DNA of 64,000 bases from Sanderia malayensis (lineage: Eukaryota > Cnidaria > Scyphozoa > Semaeostomeae > Pelagiidae): NCBI GenBank assembly GCA_013076295.1, contig RQOL01000290.1, forward strand, positions 1 through 64,000. The letters are read 5' to 3'. Numbering within the stretch: the stretch's first letter is position 1; every line of letters begins with the position of its first letter. This document shows, one piece after another, positions 57,217 to 64,000 of this stretch. The notes under the pieces are model-generated. The model had not been told where the DNA came from. It saw nothing but the letters and a program-made list of their open reading frames with translations, and searched no databases. The position numbers and the translations under genes were made by a program.

Positions 57217-58243
57217 CTTGAGTTTAAGTCTGTGCAATGGCATTCCATTGGGAATGAGTGGTGAGAAATTCAATGGGGTAGGCCTCTTCCTCATCTGGAT
57301 CGTCTGTGACAACACTGTCTGTGCTGAATAAGTTCTTTTGGCTGTTTGAAGTCTGCCCAGAATTAAGTCGTTCACTTGATGTGATAAGTCATTCTTTGGA
57401 GTCAGACAACAGCGTTCAGACATTGTTACAGGATCCATCATTAGGTGTGAATCTGTTGTGTTCGGCCTGGGAAAAATGAAGCTCAGCATGTCTTCTTTAG
57501 ACGAAGTGCATATCTGTTGTGGCAGAATTACGTTGTCCAGTGCATCGTGTGCTTCTTGCTTGTTGCCAAGTCTGAGAAGCCATTCTGAGAATTCACGGTA
57601 TGAATCATCTTGAACGGCTCTCATGATGGTGTGTAAACGATGCAGCTGAAACTTTGTCCATAGATCAATGATCTGGTGTGATTTTAGAGTCTCTGCTACA
57701 ATTCTTTCCCTTCCTGCTTTCGTGACGACAGGTAGAACCTGTCGGAAGTCACCACCAAGTAGCATGAACTTGCCACCAAATGGTCTGCCGACATGTTTAA
57801 TGTCTCGAAGCAGTCGGTCGACTGCTTGTAATGCAAGTGCGGAATCATGGAAGCTTCATCCCATATGAATAGTGTAGTTTCGCGCAATACCTGTGCTCTC
57901 CTGCTCTGTCTCTTGACATTACACGTTGATTCAGCTTGAAGTGGTATAGGAACTTGAAAGGTAGAATGTGAAGTTCTACCATTTATGAGCAGTGTTGCAG
58001 CAATTCCTGACCACGCCATGCACTGAACTTTATGTCCATTGGCTTGCAGATTGTGAACCAACGTGTTGTAAAGGAAAGTTTTCCCGGTTCCAGCCGGCCC
58101 GTCAACAAAGTGACAGTTCTGTTCGGATTGCGCGTTGATAGCATCAGTGATTCCCGTGTATATGGCTCGCTGTTCAGGGTTCAATGCGGCCAGCATTCGT
58201 TCTCCTTCCTCTCTGGCATTGCCAACATCCATGTCATCTTCCT
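57217..58243 (-). pseudogene. Hel-2 copy C, exon 7: helicase motifs I-IV, frameshifted
   Basis: EEDDMDVGNAREEGERM, GPAGTGKTFLYNTLV, LFIWDEASMIP, then a one-base loss at about 57845; LLGGDFRQVLPVVTKAGRE and MSERCCLTPKND continue in the next frame. More indels near 57330 and 57260 affect the end. Boundaries (ttacag at 58244; CTCAAG/gtagga at 57217) equal those of Hel-1 exon 5. Confidence 0.85.
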
Positions 58244-58399
58244 CTGTAATAATAAGTGAAATATATTGCAATAAAATGGGAAAGAAAGCCAGGAGAATCA
58301 ATGTGCAAAAATACGTAAATGCCCTTGTTTGCACGATCTTAGGATACATTATTATATTGTTACTAATAGAGTACATATTTGAAAATAACACATTAGTAC

Positions 58400-59658
58400 C
58401 TCGTTCAGGAATGACATAGTCGGCTGGAAGTTGAGGAAGGTCAGCATAATTAGTGATCGATTGACCATGTACTTTCAAATTTTCGTCAATGTCATGTAGA
58501 CATTGATACATGTGTCGGTCTTCAAAAGCTATGGCCATATCCGGATGATTGACTTGATCACGTCGTACAAAGTCTTCACTCAATGCTTCTTTGAACATGT
58601 TGAAGAGTGCTGCGATATCTGAAGGTGTTTGAAAAAGGAGTAATGTTGCAAACAACTGTCTCAGTTGTACTGGCATGTTGAAAATAACTGCCTCCTTCAA
58701 ACAGCGTATTATTTCAGCATCATCCTCCAACAGACCTAGAGCTAAAGCAGCGTTTTTGAAGGAATTGCATAGGTTTCCTTCTATCGTACGAAGATCTTCA
58801 AACAACGTGCCACCCCGTTTATGGAGAAGCAATAGTCTCAGTGCAAACCTTTGCTCACATGGTCGTGGGTGAACTTGATATATTCTGCCTATGACAGGCA
58901 GTGTTCGCCGCTGTCTTGCTTTCCATGTTTTGGTGCGCTCGTTGAAAACATAGTGTTCAGGAATCTCGTGATAGAGATATCGGCGTGCAACCGGGTCTTG
59001 TGCATTCAATTTAAACCAAGACATCAGTGTGGTTTTTTCATTGATGTTTTGTAATTGTTCGACAGGGCCATTATCCTGAAAGTATAACGGTCTGCTGATC
59101 AGGTAGATGAACATGCAGACGTTTGATAGTGTGACTTTTCTCGTGCATGGCAAATTGGAATATTCTATGAACAGCTTCATGAGGTCCAATATACCGGGCG
59201 TTGATGTATTGGGGTAATTCATCATGCTCAATATCTTGAGGTACTTGTTGCTGCTGTCCTTCAAGAATTTCCACGTGTGCCATATCTTGTCCTTTATGAA
59301 TATATTTGAAAATATATTTCACGGACTTCACAGTGCTACATATTTCCAGATTAATGTGACACTGATACTTGAGTAGAAGATGGCGAATATGTGGCACAAC
59401 CCATGTATCATCTAGAAGTCGATCTTCCAGATTAACTGGGTGACGACAGCGTCGTCTGTAGAGTGGATAACCATTCGCATTGACTTGTGTTTCGGCAGTG
59501 CGATCTTTCGGAAATCGTTTCTTGCATTTGTTATTCTCCATGCAAACACATCCCGGGTTTATATCACCGCATGGTCCATGTGTCATGTGCTTCAGTACTA
59601 ATTTGTGATATCTTGCATCCTGTGGGTCCGGAGTTTCAGCTGATATGAGTCGATCTAC
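58400..59658 (-). pseudogene. Hel-2 copy C, exon 6: Rep tyrosine exon
   Basis: Starts GTAGATCGACTCATATCAGC (VDRLISAE), then HMTHGPCGDINPGCVC, VKYIFKYIHKGQDMAH (catalytic tyrosines, about 59283-59325) and YHEIPEHYVFNERTKTW, ending GAACGAG/gtacta at 58400. A frame break near 59085 (after HLPDQQTV) splits the exon. No break corresponds to the 14035 defect of Hel-1, so the inactivations are independent. Confidence 0.85.
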
Positions 59659-59818
59659 CTGTAGGTTGCGAGGAAAAATATCACATGTAAGTTCTACACA
59701 TCCAAATGGACTGTGTTTTTACTAAGCAATACAACTGATGATAATATTTCATACTCAATAATAAATGTATAATAAATCTATCTTTTACTCTATAATAGAT
59801 TATTGTTACAGATGTTAC

Positions 59819-61000
59819 CTCTTCAGGTGTTCGTGGTCTATCAGCCTTGGAGAGGAACAGAAACATGTGAGCGTGTGGTAGTCCTCTCTTCTGAAATTCG
59901 ATGACATATACATGTGCAATAGTGTGTCCCAGAATGTGCTTGTGAAGGACATCTTCCAGTAGTTCTTGTAGTTTCTGTTGAAATACTCGTGTGACGATGT
60001 CAGGCCGGTCATTCGACTTCTGGTGTGGTAGAATGTTTTCTGAAATCTCCTTCCACTTGGGATTGGCCGTCATGGTTAGGAAGATGTCAGGCTTGCCATA
60101 CTTTCTTACGATGTCATTGCATCTTGAAAGTTCTGGTACATATTTCGTTGACTGCCTGAAAAAGATGACGGAAGTATGACAACACGACCGACATCAATAT
60201 GAAGGGGTTCGTTGGGATTGTTTTGCCCTGCCATTTGATTTTCGATTTCAGCCCTTCTGTTCAGGTGATCCATCAGGCCTCGATAACTGTCAGCACGTAA
60301 TTGCCGTTGATTGTGCAAAATCCAGTTGAGCTTGTTTCCTTCTATTTTGGTGTATGCATCCACCAAATATTGTTGAAAGAGAAGTGTTGCCCTGTGGATG
60401 GTGGACAGTTGATTTCTGACTTGTATTCGGTACGAATAATATTCGGCGATTGTAAGTTTGGTACGGTGGTTACGATTAGCATTTTGCTCGCCTTGTCCTT
60501 CACGTGTAGGTAGACGTTGAAGGTCCACGCTGTATCCACGATCACCCTGAAAGAACAACAATGGATAGGTTAGAGGATCCGCAACAGATCTATGGCATTA
60601 ATCTTCATAACATTACCACGCCTTGTTCGAATTTGAAGCTCTCTATCCTCGGGATTAGGAGCACCGCCATTGCGTGTAGTGTAGACTGCTGCAATTTCTC
60701 TGGCAGTAGGATTATCATATCTTCGATCTTGTTCTGGGCGACCGGTAAAAATCATCTTGAATGTGGGAAGTGGCTGATCATTGGCAATGGCCTGCTGCCT
60801 TTGCTCTTCCAGTACCTCTCCCATTGTTTTAAAATGTTAAGCAAATCGATTTACTGCCATCAATTCGTTTTGCAGCAGCGCCACCATGTCTAAGTCCAAG
60901 TTTTGTTCTCTGGCTGTGTTCTGGCGTTCTTGCAGTGCTTGTTGGGTGTCCATAATGTATAATTCTGCATATTTTCGGGACCTGTCGGTTTCAGTTACCC
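59819..61000 (-). pseudogene. Hel-2 copy C, exon 5: HUH Rep exon
   Basis: Contains TDRSRKYAELYIMDTQQ, RPEQDRRYDNPTAREI, FFQGDRGYSVDLQRLP, LTMTANPKWKEI and GLPHAHMFLF (HUH, about 59862-59882), ending GAAGAG/gtaaca at 59819. Single-base losses at about 60590 (ATAGATCTG versus ATAGATCCTG in copy B) and about 60110 (ACATCG versus ACAATCG in Hel-1), plus a stop at the MGEV region (about 60839), disrupt it. Confidence 0.85.
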
Positions 61001-61309
61001 CTGTTGAATTCAAATAAACATTGTAAATTGTACTTCGTTATATCGACTGTAATTTTCAATACAGCAAGTGTTTTTTTATGTAAGCATCAAAAAGCGCCTT
61101 GATTTTCTTATTTTTTGTGATCTGTTATATGTTCAGAAATATTGCTGTTGGTAACTCTTAATATCAAGGCAAGAATAGTAGAGAGCTAATCCATTGTAGA
61201 TTGGGCGGGAAAGGACTTGAGTGTTCTGTCAACATCCGTTTCATCACGTGAAGCTATTATATGAAAATGAAGCATAATATCAGAGGTAAGAGGAGGACGT
61301 TCTATCTAC

Positions 61310-61831
61310 CTGTCATATGGTATGCGCTTCCATGTATGGTGATGACTGGTGGTCCTGCATTAGCGTGTCTCCCAACCTTAGCTGTCCAGGATGCCATCGC
61401 CATTAGCGAATTGTATTTACGGAAATTTTTGACAAAATATTTAGATTCCTCAGTAGTTCCAGTGTATAAATGCATCACATTTGCCGGGGGTGGTTGAATG
61501 GGATCGAGAGTTATTAATCCTCCCATACAACATTTGTTGTATTGCTTTTTTGAGTTGAGTTCCTCTCGGAAGTACTTCGCTTCACAGTGAATACATGTTC
61601 TGGTCATTTCCCAAGATGATGAGGCATTGGGGAGAATTGAGGAATTTCAAGAATAGGTTGATTTACTTCCCTTTCTTGATGTTCGATGGGTTGGGGGACA
61701 TCATCTTGGTGTTTTGGTTGGATTTCGTCATGCATTTCAACTTCTTGTGGTTGTACCGCTATTTGATTTTCTTCATTCTCATTTTCAAGGTTGGGTTGCA
61801 ATTCCATAGCAGCAGGCAATATTTGTGGATC
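61310..61831 (-). pseudogene. Hel-2 copy C, exon 4: zinc-finger exon
   Basis: From tttcag/GATCCACAAATATTG to CATATGACAG/gtagat. ENENEENQIAVQPQEVEMHD, then a small frame change near 61605, then MTRTCIHCEAKYFREELN, NKCCMGGLITLDP and PPVITIHGSAYHMTG. The better-preserved version of the finger in the window. Confidence 0.8.
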
Positions 61832-62666
61832 CTGAAATGCAATGCAATGTTAGTTAATATAATTCAATAATGTGTTTTGAAATGCATAAAATGTGCATGC
61901 TGCGCAAGTGTTCAAATTTGGAAAGTTTTTTGCACATTTTGATACATGAAATGCATAAAACTGAAACTTGTGAAGATATGTCTATTTAGAGAGTAAAATA
62001 ATTTCCTGACATGGTACTATGGAGGTTGACTGGTGTATTTTAAGCCAATTGTGATGGTAGTCTGTTTTACCTGATTATCATGTGGAATTGGAATGTGTTG
62101 TTCCTCGTTAATTTCATCAGGTTGTGCTGGCCTTTCAATTTCATTATTTTCATTTTCAATATGTGTTTGGGGTTGCATCTGCATTGGCCGTATCTGTTAA
62201 TAATGAAAATTAAATTAAATTAGTTATTTTAGTCATTAGTTAATAGAAATTTTAATGTCATTACTGTGTGACTATGTAAATTGATATAAATATACATGGG
62301 AACTTATAATTATATATGTGTCAAGTAGGGAAATTGCATGGGGGATTTGGGTTATGGAAAATGGAGTTGCCTAACTATAGTTAGCTTATGTTTACAATTT
62401 TCTTTTACCTCATTGTCATTTTGAGCTTGATTTACATTAAGCATCTCCACATCTGCCGTTTGTATTGCTGCTGGACCTTCATGATTACGATTCAGAAGGG
62501 GTGGTTGCAACTGCATAACCATCTGCGGTACCTGCAGATGGAAAAATATTGATAATTTGGTTGATATAATAACTGATTTAATTTTGATAGTTTTTAATTA
62601 CAAAAGCTGTATAATATATGGTTGACGTGATTGGAAAAGTTTAGCAAAAATTATCGAGTTGTGTAC

Positions 62667-62918
62667 CTGAAGTTGAGGGCCAGTGCTGCAGGATATTGTA
62701 AGCCAATGTTTATTGGTTGTGGTACTGCCTATAAGTCCATAGTGGGGAAGCATCGCAGGTACTTGCCATGGCACAAACAGTGCTTGCATCTGTGGATAAT
62801 GAACTGGGAGTGGTTGATATCTGGGGCTGGTTGCTGAGGGTATTCTTGCTGCAACTGGTGAAGATCATTCACTGCTCCCGGTACCGTATTATCGGGTGGT
62901 AAATCAGCAGGATGAGGC
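62667..62918 (-). pseudogene. Hel-2 copy C, exon 1 remnant lacking the start
   Basis: Begins abruptly at the deletion junction with PHPADLPPDNTV and continues NDLHQLQQEYPQQPAPD to TTCAG/gtacac at 62667. The basic MPRKAKK start present in B and A is deleted. Immediately upstream is leader sequence (aaggtaaatttcaacattca) that in B lies about 1 kb from the start codon. Confidence 0.75.
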
Positions 62919-63790
62919 AAGGTAAATTTCAACATTCAACTTACCAATAACAAAGTAAAACAATCTTTGTAAGATTTTTTCTCCAATATATAGATAATTA
63001 TTATTTTCTTCCAATTTCTAACAACGTTAGATGTTGAACAAAAATTTTACATTTGCTGTAGCAAGAAAGTAAACATGCAATTGCTATTTTAAATTCGTGC
63101 CAATTTGAAAGTTTTGTGGCCTCTATTCGGCGGCGTGCCTCGTTGTTGTTATTATTATGATTATGATGATTCATTCTGTTTGTCGATCTCTAAGTATAAG
63201 AAGAAATAATTTGGTGGACTTTATTATGCAAGATATCTAGAAATAGATCATTTCTCACCATGCCGTTGTGGGGATTTTGATGGTGAAGGTTGTTGAACAC
63301 AACAACAGGAAAATCATTTTCCACCACGGACACATGGAGAATGAAGTACATTGATTTTATTTTGGTGATCTGTTATATCTTCAGAAATATTGCTGTTGGT
63401 AAAAATACCAATAATAAGAGTAGGCCATGGAAGGTTGACCAAAGGTAAGAAGGTTTTATACGTTGTTTGAGTGGGTAAATACATGAGGTGGAAGTAGTTA
63501 ATGATTTGCAGTTACAATAAATGACTTACATTTATAGACTTGAGGCCACATGAAAAGAACTGAGATGAGCCAACATGCTATAAAGTAGATTACATGATTT
63601 CTTGTTGTTTTTCAGGAGCCCAGACATAAAGTGAATGTTTGTGGTCATTCCTTCTGAACATTATTATAGTTAGGTGAGTTCATTTTAAGATTTGTTAATT
63701 AAAGATCATTTGTTCAAAAAGAAGGACAGTGTCTGTTTTGCAGTGTTTTTTTTAATGAATTACAAAAGTTAGAAATAGAAGCACTGCATA

Positions 63791-64000
63791 TTAATATTAA
63801 CATACTTACTATAGATACTATACATAAATATATACATAAATACATACCCTATATACTATGTATAAAAATACTATACATAATATACATACATACCTACATT
63901 CATAAATACATACATACATACATACATACATACATACCCTACATACATACCCTACATACATACCCTACATACATACCCTACATACATACCCTACATACAT
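63791..64000. repeat. (CATA)n/CCCTACATACATA satellite at the window end
   Basis: After cttactatagatactatacataaatatatac the sequence enters (CATA)n and CCCTACATACATAC units, exactly as after copy B (44875-45060). It runs off the window. Confidence 0.95.

Larger units (their letters stand above)
56084..63790 (-). mobile_element. Helitron Hel-2 copy C (near full length, inactivated)
   Basis: Order on the minus strand: satellite, leader (63790-62936), exons 1-8, 3' tail. All domains are recognisable (finger, HUH, YxxxY, PIF1 motifs). Disabling changes: loss of the start region (junction at 62918), single-base indels around 60590, 60110, 59085, 57845 and 57330, and a TAA within helicase motif V (56855-56853). 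The 3' tail with hairpin matches Hel-1 and the similarity stops at about 56084. It is the best guide in the window to Hel-2 gene structure. Confidence 0.85.

Overview
The window looks like a highly repetitive, AT-rich stretch of an animal genome, most likely a marine invertebrate, although I cannot name the phylum. The evidence is GT-AG introns, Helitrons carrying a Rep-PIF1 helicase, the 3' end of an L2/CR1-like LINE, a pogo/Tigger-type MITE and kilobases of CATA microsatellite. A run of exactly 100 N at 40554-40653 marks a scaffold gap. I see no bacterial operons, rRNA, tRNA or CRISPR.

Layout. 1-9.9 kb: foldback and minisatellite sequence, old copies of a 'U' repeat, short elements that start or end in CTAG, a pogo MITE interrupted by a LINE tail, and four head-to-tail copies of a 612-bp repeat. 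10.3-11.0 kb: a diverged relative of the 612-bp repeat and a small two-exon gene candidate. 11.5-17.3 kb: Helitron Hel-1 (minus strand) with zinc finger, HUH/two-tyrosine Rep and PIF1-like helicase recognisable on five exons, but several frameshifts. 18.2-20.9 kb: a lysine-rich three-exon gene (minus) preceded by five tandem copies of a leader-exon unit. 21.5-38.2 kb: 14-bp minisatellite arrays alternating with CTAG modules and four U blocks, including a 4.5-kb segmental duplication. 38.2-44.9 kb: two Hel-2 Helitron fragments, A (plus) and B (minus), facing each other across the gap. 44.9-50.9 kb: the same arrays, modules and U blocks in reverse orientation. 50.9-56.0 kb: lower-copy sequence with a small five-exon gene (plus). 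56.1-63.8 kb: Hel-2 copy C (minus), nearly full length but disabled. From 63.84 kb the satellite begins again.

How the parts relate. Everything from about 21.5 to 50.8 kb is roughly mirror-symmetric about the gap, so it is either a large inverted duplication or a scaffolding misjoin. On the 5' side of all three Hel-2 copies the same roughly 1-2 kb leader leads into the same satellite, and the satellite in turn is joined repeatedly to CTAG modules and U blocks. This suggests that they spread as one composite. All Helitron coding copies seen are broken.

The most interesting items are: the lysine-rich gene whose exons each contain a perfect hairpin and whose leader exon is tandemly amplified; the growth of the Helitron N-terminus by tandem duplication of a 41-codon exon plus intron; compensatory changes that keep a small hairpin in the CTAG modules; and the composite satellite/Helitron architecture. 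Multi-exon models were assembled by eye from splice signals and continuous reading frame and have no transcript support.
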